A stretch of 64,000 nucleotides of DNA from Rotaria sp. Silwood1 (lineage: Eukaryota; Rotifera; Eurotatoria; Philodinida; Philodinidae): assembly GCA_905250075.1 (NCBI GenBank), contig CAJNOP010000300.1, positions 34,919-98,918 of the forward strand. Direction: 5' to 3'. Position 1 is the first letter of the stretch, and each line of letters opens with the position of its first letter. Made by a program: the position numbers and the translations under genes. The notes beneath the pieces were generated by a model. The model was not told where the DNA came from. It was given only the letters and a program-made list of their open reading frames with translations, and searched no databases. Positions 22,687 through 34,955 of this stretch are shown here, piece after piece.

Positions 22687-25351
22687 TTAATCATTTTTGG
22701 GTTGTTTACCCATACATCGAGCAATACTTGGTAACACTTCACCTTGAATAGGACCTTAAAACAAAAAGATTTTTTATTTTTTATTTTTTTGAAATTTAAA
22801 TTTCATTTTACCATAAGGAACTTTTTCACCATCAATCATCATGTTTCCATTTGTTTCTGATGGTACAATTCGAAATGCACGTATAGGCATGCATTCAACA
22901 AAATCATAATTTAAATGTTTACCATCAGATAATTTTGTAAATGCTTTAGCTAAATGTAAACGTATTGAACCATCAATACGCATAAATTGTAATGTTAAAT
23001 AACCATCAGCTAATGTTGACTGTGGAGTTGATATCGAATCTTTTGATATAGCAGCTTTTGAAGTAATAAGTACATGAGCAAATGGACCATCAATACGGCG
23101 CCATTTACTGGTCGCTGAATCAATTGGTATAGGTTCATTGAGCGATAAAAGATGTTGATGAAGTCTAGCCGTTGTTGTATCTGATGTAATCTGATTCGTT
23201 TGAACAGTATCATCATTTACATCATAAGGAAGATAATCGATATAACCATTATAAATACGAGGTCCTAATATAAACATAATAAAAAATGATATTTCTATTT
23301 TATTTTATATACATTAAATTAAAAGAGAAGAATAATCATTAATTAGAAATAACAAAGTAACGATTCGGTCCATTTACAAGCACAGAAATGCACAAAATAA
23401 TGAGTATCGCACTGACACTTATAATTGAATTCAATAAATTTTCGCGTAATATTATTCAACAATTGTTCATATTTTTAGGATGTTTCATTTTTCTGTACAT
23501 AATCTGATAATTGAAAGAAGTCCAAATAGCATGATATTAAAGTATTTCTATTTAAGATTTATCAGTTCCTGAACAGCTATCTCTCATTTATGCTCATGCA
23601 TACAATGTTTTTTTTTATCTCTTGAAAGAAACTCGTTTATTTATTAATAGAAAATATCTTTAACAAACGAAATTAGATATACGAAGCAAGGTAAAGCAAG
23701 AAAGCAATAACCTAGTCTATTCGATTATTTACATTGTCATTTTGCATTCGTTCAAATAGAATAGACTTCTATTATATTTGGAAGAGTATAACCTTGAAAC
23801 TTGACTTCTATTATGTAAGGAAGGTTTTGATGACAAAGAAAAACAAGGTCAACTCTAAAGTATAATATTAAATATTTGTTGATATTTACAACTTTTTTTT
23901 TTTTAAAAGAAAAAAAAAATCTATATTGCATTGTATAGAAATAAATATATTTTTCTTTTCTTAAATAACAAACAATAAGACTTACGAAGAATTCGTTTTA
24001 CGGCTTCGACTGTAAATCGAGTTTCACCTAAAAGAATAATAAAAACTATTAAAAAAAAAAAAAAACATAATTTTTACTATTTTCTGTTTACCTAGAAAAC
24101 GATATTTTTCACTTTCATAATCAATATCAGCAATAATACCCCATGCAACACTTAGAAATGAAAAAATTCGTTCACCATCACATGTATCAATAACAGCCAT
24201 ATCAAAAGGAATCACTTGATATGTAGCAATAAGTATAGCAGATTGAACAACAAATTTTTCCATTGATATCTCAATTGGTTGTCTATGCATATGAATTTCA
24301 AAATTAATTACATATTAAATAAATAATTCAAATGATTTACTTGCTATGACGAATAATATTTGCAATAAATGCATTTCCAGAACCACAAGGTAAATGTCCA
24401 ATAGGCAATTTTAAAGCTTCTTGCCAATCTTTTCTACTAAAAAGACCATTCATTACCTTCAATAGAAATATTGAAAGAGAAAAAAACGATAATTGCATTG
24501 ATATATTTTAGAAGAAATAAAAAACAAAATATATTTACTTCATAAATAAGTCCATCACCAGAAGCAAGAATAATTCCACTCCATTCACTCAATTCTAATG
24601 TTTGTACATAATCTCGAGCATGACCAGCATATTCTATAATATATAAAAATAAAATATAAATTTTTTTATTTCACAACAGATGTTTTTTTTTTGTTTGTTT
24701 CATAATATTACCTGTTATAATTATACGATAATTAAATTCAGCTTCATTCCATATACCAATAGCATGTTCCATAACAAGACGATAAGCTTTACCTGCACCA
24801 CCAGCTGGATTCACAAAAACAAGTGCAGGTTTATCACGTTTTGTTGTCATAATATCAACTAAACTTATTTAAATAAACTTTTATTTAAAAAAAAAATTTT
24901 TTTTCTTGAATTTACAAGGAAGATTTCGTCGTAAATAAATAGCAGATGCTACATGATGATGCCATCGCATTATTTCAGTATAATTTGTTTCATAATCATT
25001 ATATTTTTCATAGATAAATGTATATTGTTGTCGATGATAATCACGTTTTTTTGATACAATTCCACTTATTGAATGTGATCGTTTTAATATATATAAATAA
25101 AATGTTAAATAACATTGATTTGAAGTTTTTTTTGATTTCATACATAAACATCCATATATATCATCAATTGGTATGATACGTATATTATTTACAGATGATG
25201 ATGATGATGATGATCGATTTTTATTTTCATCTTGTTTTAGAATAATTGAAAGATTTATTGATGAAAGTTTGAGTATATATTGTTTAGATATATGACGATA
25301 ATGACAAAATATATCTTCAAGATCAATTGATTTTAATTCTTCTTGTGCCAT
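22687..25351 (-). CDS. SPHK: sphingosine kinase
   Basis: The enzyme phosphorylates sphingosine with ATP to make sphingosine 1-phosphate, a lipid signal. Eight exons run from ATG at 25349-25351 to TAA at 22687-22689. The first exon (to about 24913) is a variable N-terminal region with a Ser run. The second (about 24717-24866) begins the DAG-kinase-type catalytic domain, PALVFVNPAGGAGKAYRL, the nucleotide-binding loop. Then come ILASGDGLIYE (about 24540-24636) joined to VMNGL, the SGDG-x3-E-x2-NGL signature split by an intron, and PIGHLPCGSGNAF (about 24341-24454). Exon 24092-24284 holds AWGIIADIDYESEKYRFLG, typical of the C-terminal catalytic part. The last two exons give DGEKVPYGPIQGEVLPSIAR, the conserved end of sphingosine kinases. 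An intron of about 720 bp (23267-23986) is the only long one. The gene looks intact. It lies 229 bp downstream of macroH2A on the same strand. Confidence 0.9.
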
Positions 25352-25579
25352 TAAATGACAATAAGATTCTAAAAATTAAAAATTATCGTTTTTTTTTTTT
25401 CTTGTTTAAATAAATTTATTTCGGATTATAATATTATTTTAATTAAATAAGAAAATCACAGCATTTACACAACAAATACATAAAAAGCACAATGATATAT
25501 ATGCGGACGGTTAAGAGGAGAAAAAAAAAAAAAAACAATGTTTATGTTAAATCAAAAATTAAATTTATTGAATAGTATA

Positions 25580-27096
25580 TTATTCTACCATACGTTGAAG
25601 TTCAGTTGTATAAACATTAACACTTTCAACATCATATAAAACAAAAAAAACTTGTTGAAGTTTTGTTGTTGTTGTTTGTCGAAAATATTTTGATAATGCT
25701 GCTAATATTGTTTGAGCAGCTGTTTGTTTAGGAAATCCAGCACTAAATAATAAAATACAAAAATTTCATAATTTTTGTAAATAATATTTTACATACTTTC
25801 CACTACTAACACTTGGTAATGCAACAGATGTAAGACCTTGTTCATCAGCTAGTGTAAGAATATTTAAAGTAGCCTTATCAAGTTCACTAATACATTGTTC
25901 TTGTGCACCAGCATTCCATGTTGGTGAATTAACATGAATTAAATATGTAGCCGACAGATTAGGTGCATCAGTAATAACCACTAAACAATTGAATATAAGT
26001 ATATACAAAAAACTAAATTAACAATCAACTATTACCATCTCCAACATTAGTTAATGATTTAGTCTTTGCTGCTTGAGATAAAGCATCTCGTAATTCTTGT
26101 CCTCCAGCTTTAGATAAAGCATGACCTAATTTTATTTAAAAGAAAAAGGATTTCTATTGCATATGAAAAAAAAAACAACAACAACAAAAAAAAATACAAA
26201 CCAACTTCACCACTCATACTGAGTGAAGTACTTGTTGGATGAACAATTGCATCAGCCTTGATATTAATAATATTTCCTTGAACAACAGTCAACTAAAATA
26301 AATATTTAAAAAAAAAAAGAATATTTTTGGTATCTATATTTCACATGCCTTTTGTCCACGAATAAGTACACGTTCAGAAAGTGTTGTTACTGCAGTACCT
26401 TTAAGTGCAACTGCCTAAAAAAAAATATAACATCTATTCATATGTAACACAATGATAAAGATTTCAACCTTTGATTTAGCTGTATTATAAACAGTAAAAC
26501 TTCCTAGACCTTTTGTTAAAGCTGGTTTACGTCCAGTAGTTTTAGTAGTTTTACCAGCTGCTTTTGTTTTTATCACTGATGAAGCTTGTGATGAAAATGA
26601 TGATGATTGGTCTGGACTACCTCCAGTATTTTTTGGGAGAAGAAATGGAAATATTGATGGAAGAACGCCACCTTGTGGTATTACACAACCATGAAGTAAC
26701 TAAAAGGTAATATATGCATTGTATTCTTGTCTTTTTTTTAAATATTGTTTTACTTTATTGAGTTCTTCATCAGTAGCTATAGCAAGTAAAACATGTCTTG
26801 GTATAATTCGACTACGTCGATTATCTCGTGCTGCATTACCACTTAATTCAAGTACTTCAGCTTCAGATAAAATTTATATTGTTTTTTTTTCTTTTTTATT
26901 ATAAATAAAATATTTAACTATACCTACCAACAAGATATTCAGCTACAGCTGCTAAATAAACGGCTGCACCTTTTGTTACTCGAGGCGTAGTAGTTGGAGC
27001 CGCTTTAAGATAACGATGCATACGACTAACTGGAAAAATAATTCCAGCACGCGTTGAACGTGATACACGTACTTTTTTCGATGAATTTGATACCAT
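25580..27096 (-). CDS. MACROH2A: core histone variant macroH2A
   Basis: This nucleosome component has an H2A fold joined to a macro domain, associated with repressed chromatin and ADP-ribose binding. About eight exons run from ATG (27094-27096) to TAA (25580-25582). Exon 1 gives [18 protein letters not shown] and [12 protein letters not shown]. Exon 2 (about 26754-26860) gives [18 protein letters not shown] and [18 protein letters not shown]. Exon 3 completes the fold with QGGVLPSI, then a basic Ser/Thr/Lys linker. The macro domain follows: [20 protein letters not shown], then [35 protein letters not shown], and [13 protein letters not shown]. It ends [19 protein letters not shown], as in animal macroH2A. 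The IIPRH docking segment and the GNAARDN helix are intact. Bdelloids are reported to lack canonical H2A and H2AX, so a macroH2A with a full macro domain is notable. Confidence 0.93.
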
Positions 27097-28826
27097 TTTG
27101 TATTTAAATAGAAATGATTAGTTCAAGAAAAACTAACGAGAAAAATTAGAATTATTCTTCTTTTTTTTGTGCACAAAAAAAGCTGAGAAAATGAAAGTTA
27201 ACCTTGCTGCGGTTTTTTTTTGTTGTCAACAAGAATTGCTCAATATTGTTGTAAGTTCTGTTCTGTTTGACTTAGCTTTTACAGGTTTTTTAGTTCGACA
27301 AATCAAATAAGTAAAGTTATTGACATATTGAGGTCACTAGTAACTGGAATACTATTATTAATTAGAAATAATTTATTATTCCTTAGGTAACTATAGACAA
27401 TGACAAACGATATTTGATTTTGAATAAAATGACTTCATAATAGACGATCCATAAAGAATGGAATAGTTTGATTTTCTTATCTGAAGATAGTAGCATGATT
27501 GAAAGATACTATTCTAAGCTGATACGATAGAGAGGTTTTTGTTCTACAAAATTATCGATTTCGTTCTTCCTATCGTAGAGAAATCGAAAAGATTGACAGC
27601 TACACTGGTATTGGACTACGCCGAAATTCAAAATGGGTTGCATGATACGCCGTTTTTTGTAATTTTAGAAAAAAAAGCCATCGGAAGAACAATTTTTCGA
27701 GTAAAAATTAGAAAACAACGGAAAAGACTCTTTATAGACGTTCTATGCCATTGGGGATAATCTAAAGATTTTGATTGGTCGGTTTAGATGTTACATCATT
27801 TTCTGCATAATCAAATTTCATATCTGATGATATAATGAGAAATTCTTCATAGAGAACATTAGTTTTGTTGAAAACACGAGTTTCGAAAGTGTATTCAAAA
27901 CAGAATACTACCAAGTTTTAGCTTCAAGCCTTTTGGATCTGAACGACATCACTAGTAGTCTTGAAAAACATCTTGTTAGCATAGAGCATAAAACTCTTTA
28001 GTTATTCATGTAAAAAACTTTACATTTAGTGATGTGTACAAATTTAGACAAATTGTTTAATATACGAAGAAATTAGCAGAAGATCGCATTTAGGTAGTAA
28101 AGCAAACTTCAATCTTTCCAACTGTTCCGATACTATTTATGTGAAACACATTTGTTCATGTATCTAATTTTTCTTTAATTTTTCTTTTGCACGATATAGA
28201 TTTAGATCGGTCGGATTACTGTTTTACTTAATTAATATTCAATAAATAAATTTCGAATATTGAAAATTGGACATATTCTATAGATCATAAAGAATTTTTC
28301 AGTTCTTTTTCAAAGTTAACTGTGTATCAGATTTGACTAATTTTTTTTTTCTAGTATTAAAATATTTTGATTCTCTCGTGAATGTATAGAAATGGTTTTT
28401 TTGCTAATTAATCACTACTTGTCTAAATGTAATTCAAGACGTTCAATGCAATAAGATTGAATAATTGAAAATTAGCCAAAACAATCAAATTTTCTGAACA
28501 ACTAACAATAGTCAATCGACGAAGACAGTGCAAAAAAAAGCTAATATTCTGACAAAGATCTGTTCCAAATCATTGATAAAAAAAAAAGTTTGCAAAGATC
28601 AAAGATGAATAAAAGTATGGACACTTTTGTAAAACGATATCAACAAAAAAATCGTACCATTATTCATCATTGTAAAATATCGAATTAGAAAATCAATCGT
28701 CGGTAAAAATGTATATTCTAACTAAAAATTACCTAAATCTTTATTATTTGATCGTAGATTTTTATTGTAAATAAAGTACGTTAGGGCCCTGATAGACAAA
28801 ACTTCATTTACTAATCTTAAAACATG

Positions 28827-28940
28827 AACATAGATGAGAAACAGCATCTGTTTTCTTTTGTCCATTCTTTTCCCATTGCCTTACACTTAATCGAATCTCG
28901 GATTGTTTCTTCTTACGATTAGGATTTACATCGAGCTCTA
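28827..28940 (-). other. possible isolated exon or gene remnant
   Basis: On the minus strand a frame of about 37 codons (ELDVNPNRKKKQSEIRLSV, then QWEKNGQKKTDAVSHLCSCF) ends at a TGA at about 28827. Its codon use and composition look coding, unlike the flanks. A possible acceptor (TTTTGAGTAG) precedes it, but the phase is unclear and no upstream exon was found before the MBT gene stop. It may be a terminal exon, a remnant, or chance. Confidence 0.25.
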
Positions 28941-29759
28941 CTCAAAATGAAAATATTAACAATAAAAATTAAAATTTGAGATATTTTGTGATCACTATAT
29001 AAATATATTAGTGTGACACTCTGATACTTATCAGTGTGAACAAGTATGTTTAACTATTATTTTTTTTTAATCATTCATTATGATTTTATCTGCTTCGATG
29101 CAAAGATATAGACAAAACATCAATAAGCAAAAAGAGAACAAAATAATGCTTGATTTTCTGTATCATTGTTAACTGTTCAATAGAGAGAACATGAAAAAAA
29201 AAACGAATGTATAATAACAAAAAAAAAAAAAAGTCAATAACTGCACGTATTAGCTGCCTAATTTTAGTCTCTAGTTGGAACCACATATACACACACACAC
29301 TCACTCATTTAAACACATCACAGCATGAAAAAATGAATATTAACGAAAACAAAAAAGCAGAGAAAGAAAAACAACACAAAAAAAAAAAACGAAAGCACCT
29401 GATTTCAATATGAAACAAAAGGTTCAAAAGAAGAAGAAGAAGAAGAAAACTAGGAAGAAATATATATGTAATCTAATCACTTCTATTTGTTTGTTATTGA
29501 ATGCACATTCATATATACATACAAATAGTAAATCAAAACAAATGAAAGACAAATTCTAGTTCTCCTTCGTTACGTCATCTACAATAAACCATTATTTATG
29601 TACATTTGCTCTGGAAAAACGTATGTTCATCGAAGAAAAAAAAAAATGCATGAAGCCGGTAATGTTATCGATGTGTATGTGCATATATGTTAGAAACTAA
29701 AAATTAAACACAAGACAAACATAATTAAAATAATATCCTACGAACGCTTATATATATAT

Positions 29760-29864
29760 CAGAAATGTTCATCGCGGCTGAGAATCTACCGCGACAAAAT
29801 GTAGAAAAAAGCTATCGTGATGCGAAATAAAAGAAATTTCTCACTACCACCATGGACATCTCTG
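29760..29864. mobile_element. small MITE related to 11024-11347 (copy 2)
   Basis: The ends are CAGAAATGTTCATCGCGG and CCATGGACATCTCTG, matching the termini of the element at 11024-11347 with few changes. The flanks are ATATATAT on both sides (29752-29759 and 29865-29872), an apparent 8-bp duplication, though it lies in a TA run and is therefore weak evidence. At 105 bp it is a deleted version of the longer copy, and has lost its GC-rich interior. Confidence 0.65.
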
Positions 29865-30082
29865 ATATATATATCATAAGAAAAGCTATGAAATCCAAAA
29901 AAAATGTTTCAAGAAGCGAATACATTCGATTGTGTTTAAATTTGTTCATATGGTATTTTGCAGAATGAAAATTTCGAAACTAATTTTTACAATAAATAGA
30001 TAATCTAGTTTTAGATATAGCTAAATTATAAGATCGGATGGTATTCGACGATTAGAAAAAGATAAATCATTTTACTTGTATT

Positions 30083-32518
30083 TCAATTAAATCGTTTTCG
30101 TTTATTTGATTTTCGTGTTGTAGATTTTTTCGAAGATCTTTTTGTCGTTTCTAAAACAATAAAAAAAAACAGAAAAGGAATATGATTTTGTTTTGTTTGA
30201 ATTATTATTTTATTAAATATACCAGTATTTTCTTGTTCAGGTTGTTTAGGTGGTTCAAGTTTATAACCAACAAGTTCACACCAACCAATTGGATAAATAT
30301 TTGTTGATTGACAATCAATCCATTGTTCAAAATCATCACTCCATCCATCAAAATGTACACGAATAAGATTATCTGCTATTTGTGCTACTGTCGCAACACA
30401 TACTAAATGTGGTGCCATCATATCAACAGCTTCGATTTTCATTCCAACAGAAAATGGATTTGTTATTTTTTCCTAAATAATAATAACAAATAAATATCTT
30501 TTTTTTTTTTTGTCATTTACTTTATTAATTTGAAAAAGTTCTTCTGGTACAGAAACTGAATTAGTTTCATGTAAATATTTTTCCCATTCAAATTCATTTT
30601 GATAACCTTAAAAAAAAAAAATTTTAAATATAATAATATTATAGTTAAAATTTTTTTACCTAATGGTGATGATAAGGAAATATTATTTGTTTTACAAAAA
30701 TTTATTGGAAATATTAAACGTGAACTAGAATGATAACAAAACCAATCGGAACCATCTTCAGCACTTGATCCATCAATTGATAACATAAAATAACCATTTT
30801 TTAATACCTATTAAAAAACAAAAAAAAAATTTCTATGATTTTTTTTTATAAAATACAAGCTCCGAACATCGCTCTTTCGAATGGTGAAAATTGCAAATTT
30901 AAATCTTGTTCCTATCAAAAGTTATTTGCAATATAAGACTGATAGGTAACTTTTAGATCATCCTGTAAATATAAAACTTACTTTTCCAACTGTTGCTGGA
31001 CAAATACGAGACATTTCTAATGGATCAACTGCTTCTAATTTTTGACCTTCTTTAAATTGTTCATCACTATTTGATACTACAGGAACCTGAAAAAAGAAAA
31101 AAAAAGTAAAATAGATTTTTATTTTTCTTCGAATATATTTAAATAAACTTACTTTACGAAAAAGATCTGGTGTAGCAACATTAGATGAATATGTATTTGT
31201 TTCAATTATTTGTTTTGCTTCATTTTTATATTCATCAGTAGCTTCAATTTCATGTCCAGTTACATAAGACCAACCAACTGGATGTATTAATTCAGATGCA
31301 TAATGAACCCAAAAATGTTCACCAGCATTCTAAATATCAAAATTTATACATTAAAAACAAAAAAAAAAGTGTTCATCATACATTTTCATAATTGATTCTT
31401 AAACGACCACCAATCTAAAATATAATTATTAAATATTTAATAAATATCTATTATTATGTACATATGAATTTTATTTTATTCTATCGTTTTAGAAATATTA
31501 CATAGAAAAAAATTTTATCTTAGATTTCATATATTTCCAAGATCAAAAATGTATCAAATTAAAGAATAAATGCAATAGAATATATTCTTATTCATTTTAA
31601 TTTCTCATATTTATTTTCTTGATCATTCATTGACATACCACTTCTGATATTTTACCAACACGCATATGTGATACTCGAAATTTATCAATAACTTCAACAA
31701 GCATATTTTTTTTAAATGGACATCGAAGTGATAATTGAATCTAAGAAATTTAAATAAATTAAAAGAAAAAATCGCATTTTTTTTTTTTTTTACTTTTTGA
31801 CGAAAACTATCTGGTAATGTTTTTGCACCAACTAATTTATTAACAAGAAATGTTTTCCAATCAGTTTGTCGATGTTCAATACCTAGAAGAATATAAATAA
31901 ATCATTTTTCGAATAGAAAAAATCTTTGATAACAAACTTCTTGGTGGTGCTAATTTAATTCCATGTTGTCCACACCAACCAACACAATGAACATCTTTAT
32001 TACATAAATTACACCAAAAATCCATTGATGAATCATCATCACAACCTTCATAACGTAATAATGCCAAATAACCTTCAACACGTACAATATATGCAAACCA
32101 AAAAATTTTTTCTTTTGGATCATTTGAACCATGAGAACAATCCGTATTTATAACTTCAACTTTCATACCAGATGTTAATTGTCCCCACATATCTTGTAAT
32201 GGTGCCTAAAGATAAATATAATAGTAATTCATTGAAATATAATAAAAATATTTACATGACGAAAAAAACTAACTGGTGCTCCATGTGCACCCGTAGTTTT
32301 TAAATAAGTACCCCATATAAATGAAGCAATAGCATCAGCTAGAAAAATAATCAAAGATAATTAAATATATATATATATAGATGAGTTCTACCTGATGCAG
32401 TTGGAATTGATATAATAGTTGTACCATTTATACGTGATGTTTGTTGTGATGGACTTATATTATTTGATGTAACAGTTGATGGTAAAGATACTGTTTCATC
32501 AGATGTTATTGTTGCCAT
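30083..32518 (-). CDS. four-MBT-repeat chromatin protein (MBTD1/L3MBTL2 type)
   Basis: MBT repeats bind mono- and dimethyl-lysine on histones and act in transcriptional repression. About twelve exons run from ATG at 32516-32518 to TGA at 30083-30085, most with introns under 80 bp. Four repeats can be read: MBT1 (about 31935-32340, with MKVEVINT and MDFWCNLCNKDVHCVGWC); MBT2 (about 31160-31882, TDWKTFLVNKLVGAKTLP, then MLVEVIDKFRVSHMRVG, IGGRLRINYE, FWVHYASELIHPVGWS); MBT3 (KLEAVDPLEMSRICPATVGK, DGSDWFCYHSSSRLIFP); MBT4 (MKIEAVDMMAPHLVCVATV, VHFDGWSDDFEQWIDC, IYPIGWCELVGYKLEPP). A Lys/Arg-rich tail (KSNKRKRF) may be a nuclear localisation signal. The repeat order and the TDWK...GAKTLP link match MBTD1 and L3MBTL2. 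No FCS zinc finger or SAM domain is seen, which favours the MBTD1 form but does not settle it. Confidence 0.9.
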
Positions 32519-33678
32519 TAGTAATATGCGTTAAAACGCTAATGAACTGGGCAAAATCTAAAGATAAGAAATAGTTAAAAGTAGTTTTTTTCTTGATATT
32601 TTAACCCGCCGAAAAAAAAAAAAAAGAAAAAAGTTAACTTAAATGAACATGAATCTTTATGATTTGATGATTCATCGAACCATTAAGAAAAAAAAGATTT
32701 ATTTCATCATCAATCAAAAAAAAATCAGAGAAATTTTAGAACATTTTATTTTAATTTCTATGAATATTAGTTTTTCTATTGAGTAAGAAAATTATTTTTA
32801 TTTATTGATATTATATCAACAACAAAAAAAAAACAGAATAACTAATAAATAATGAGCGACATCTATCGAAATTAAACATTCAACTATCAATAATCTAGAT
32901 TAATTATGTATTATTTGTATTTTGCATTTGTACTGAAAAAGTTTTCTATTGTTGTAAAAATCATCCATTTATATTCTAAAGGATGTGAGCCTCTTAATAG
33001 TCTTACTTAGTAGTAGATCGAAGAAAATAAATGTCAAATTGAAATGAATTTTATTGTGAAATTACGGTCTATATATATATATATAAGTGGAAGTGATGAA
33101 AAAATCCATGATGATAAATACACTAGGAAAAATCCAATAAGAGTCATGAAGACGAAAGAAAAAGTCCCATATTTGACATTACAGAGAATCAAGAGAGAAG
33201 AAATACAAGAAAAATTAAACGTACTAGAATAGAAATATTACGAAATGGAAACACAAATGTTCATTAAAGAAAAGTTTTTAATAGTATTCAAGTTCTGAGC
33301 TGAAAAGATGTTCACCTACGAAAAATGCATTTCCAACAAAATTGTTCTCTAAGAGATTGAGACCTTGTTTGAAATAGGAAGACTTACTATCATATAGTTT
33401 GATGTATGAAGTTCAATTTTTGTTTCATTCTTTCTCTGTTTGGTATTGTATAAAATCTTAAACTTTAGCAAATGATTGACTGAATCTTTAGTAAACATAT
33501 TTTTATGTACCTAAATGCATGTCTTCATTGTTCTCGTTAAAGTAAACATTTTCACTTTTTGTCCTGAACTTACACAGAGAGAATATTTCAAAGAGTTATG
33601 TAATAGTTGCAACTCGTCTAATATTAGTTAATTGTGCTCCAAGATCAGCGAAATATGATATACATAGATTTTCGTTTT
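32519..33678. other. intergenic region upstream of the MBT gene
   Basis: No supported gene. The frame at 33044-33232 (plus) is Lys/Arg-rich and short, without motif or splice context. Confidence 0.35.
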
Positions 33679-34137
33679 TGTGTACTCAAAAAGTGAGTAC
33701 ACTCTAGAATCGGTCAGTATGTCCATCAGGCCGTTAACACGATAACTTTCGAAAGAAGAGTCAGATCATGATGAAATTTTCTACACATTTTTGTCTCGGT
33801 CGAGTTCGAAGATGAGAACGATCCGTCAAGAAATGGCTGAGTTATCGAAAAAATTGTCATTATTGACCAGACCATCTCTGAGGGGGGGTACAGGGATTTT
33901 TTCAAAAAAAAAATTTTTTCTCAGAATTATTCACAACATATATAAATCGACTCAGTTTTTAATGCTGATTCCGAATCTGATATTAGTTTTGAACCAAATC
34001 GTAGCTTTCTAACAAAACATCGTCTGAAAAAGGTCTCAAAATGTACAAAAACTGCATCCAGAAAGCAAATTGCCTAGATATCTCTTAGATGATAAAAAAA
34101 CAAAGTGAATATACCTGTTCACTTTTTGAAGTACACA
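33679..34137. mobile_element. possible short-TIR element
   Basis: TGTGTACTCAAAAAGTGA (33679-33696) pairs with TCACTTTTTGAAGTACACA (34119-34137), with one single-base gap. The 459-bp interior is richer in GC than the flanks and contains a GGGGGGG run at 33882-33888. No clear target duplication was found, so the boundaries and class are uncertain. Confidence 0.45.
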
Positions 34138-34143
34138 TAACAC

Positions 34144-34161
34144 TCGGATTTAAATCCGAGA
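34144..34161. repeat. perfect 18-bp palindrome
   Basis: CTCGGATTTAAATCCGAG is fully self-complementary and lies 6 bp beyond the right end of the possible element at 33679-34137. It could be the end of that element, a protein-binding site, or chance. Confidence 0.5.
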
Positions 34162-34955
34162 TTTTCACATTTTATTTCTTATATATTAGAATGAACAATT
34201 TCGCCAGTTGACATATATAAATAATAATGTTTGATATGTGAATTTAATTTGATTATCGATAGTTACCTTATTATTTCTTAATAATTTTCAATTCAATAAT
34301 AAGAACTCATAAAACAATCTGTAGGATTTACTTTCATTACTATTCGATACATTCATAATATCATAGCTCTTTTTTTTTATTTATGTTACACATATTTTTC
34401 TAAATATAATTTTTAATCACAACATTTATATCTCTTATATTTGGCATTATCATTCATAGCACGAATCATTTTGTCATTTGGTTAAATAAAAATATTTTTC
34501 TATCTGATTTTGTTCATCTCTAACAATACGTGCTTGAATAGGAATCTTCTGAAATAGATTGACTATCATGATAAGAATTTGATATACATATATAATGATT
34601 AATATGAAATTTTATCGTTATGTTGTTGTTTTTTTTTTTTATTCAAGTAAGAAAGTATTTTTTTTTCTCATATTACCTTCTTTTCATGATCACACGAATA
34701 AACACTTATTCAAAATCACTTTTTGTCGTCATTTTTAAGTGAAATAAAAAAAAAAAGCGACCGTTAAGTGGCATCCGACATAAGTGTTCTTCTCTACTCA
34801 AGAAAAAAAGTAGACAGGCAGTTAAAAAAATATATACTAGCTCATTCATATTATTGATGATAGATGAATGAGAAGAGAACAAATCGATTAGTTGAATTGA
34901 AACAAGTATTAGCTTTTTGATCATCATGGAGGCGGGTAGTAACTTGTTCAAACTA

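Larger units (their letters stand above)
27097..30082. other. intergenic region between macroH2A and the MBT gene
   Basis: Mostly AT-rich sequence without genes. It holds a possible isolated exon (28827-28940) and a small MITE (29760-29864), plus a CA repeat at 29288-29302 and a GAA run near 29432-29450. The promoter of macroH2A should lie just upstream of 27096, but no element could be assigned. Confidence 0.4.

Noticed and set aside
24680-24862. Plus-strand frame rich in Phe and Cys
   Set aside because: It is the complement of the sphingosine kinase exon with the PAGGAGK loop.
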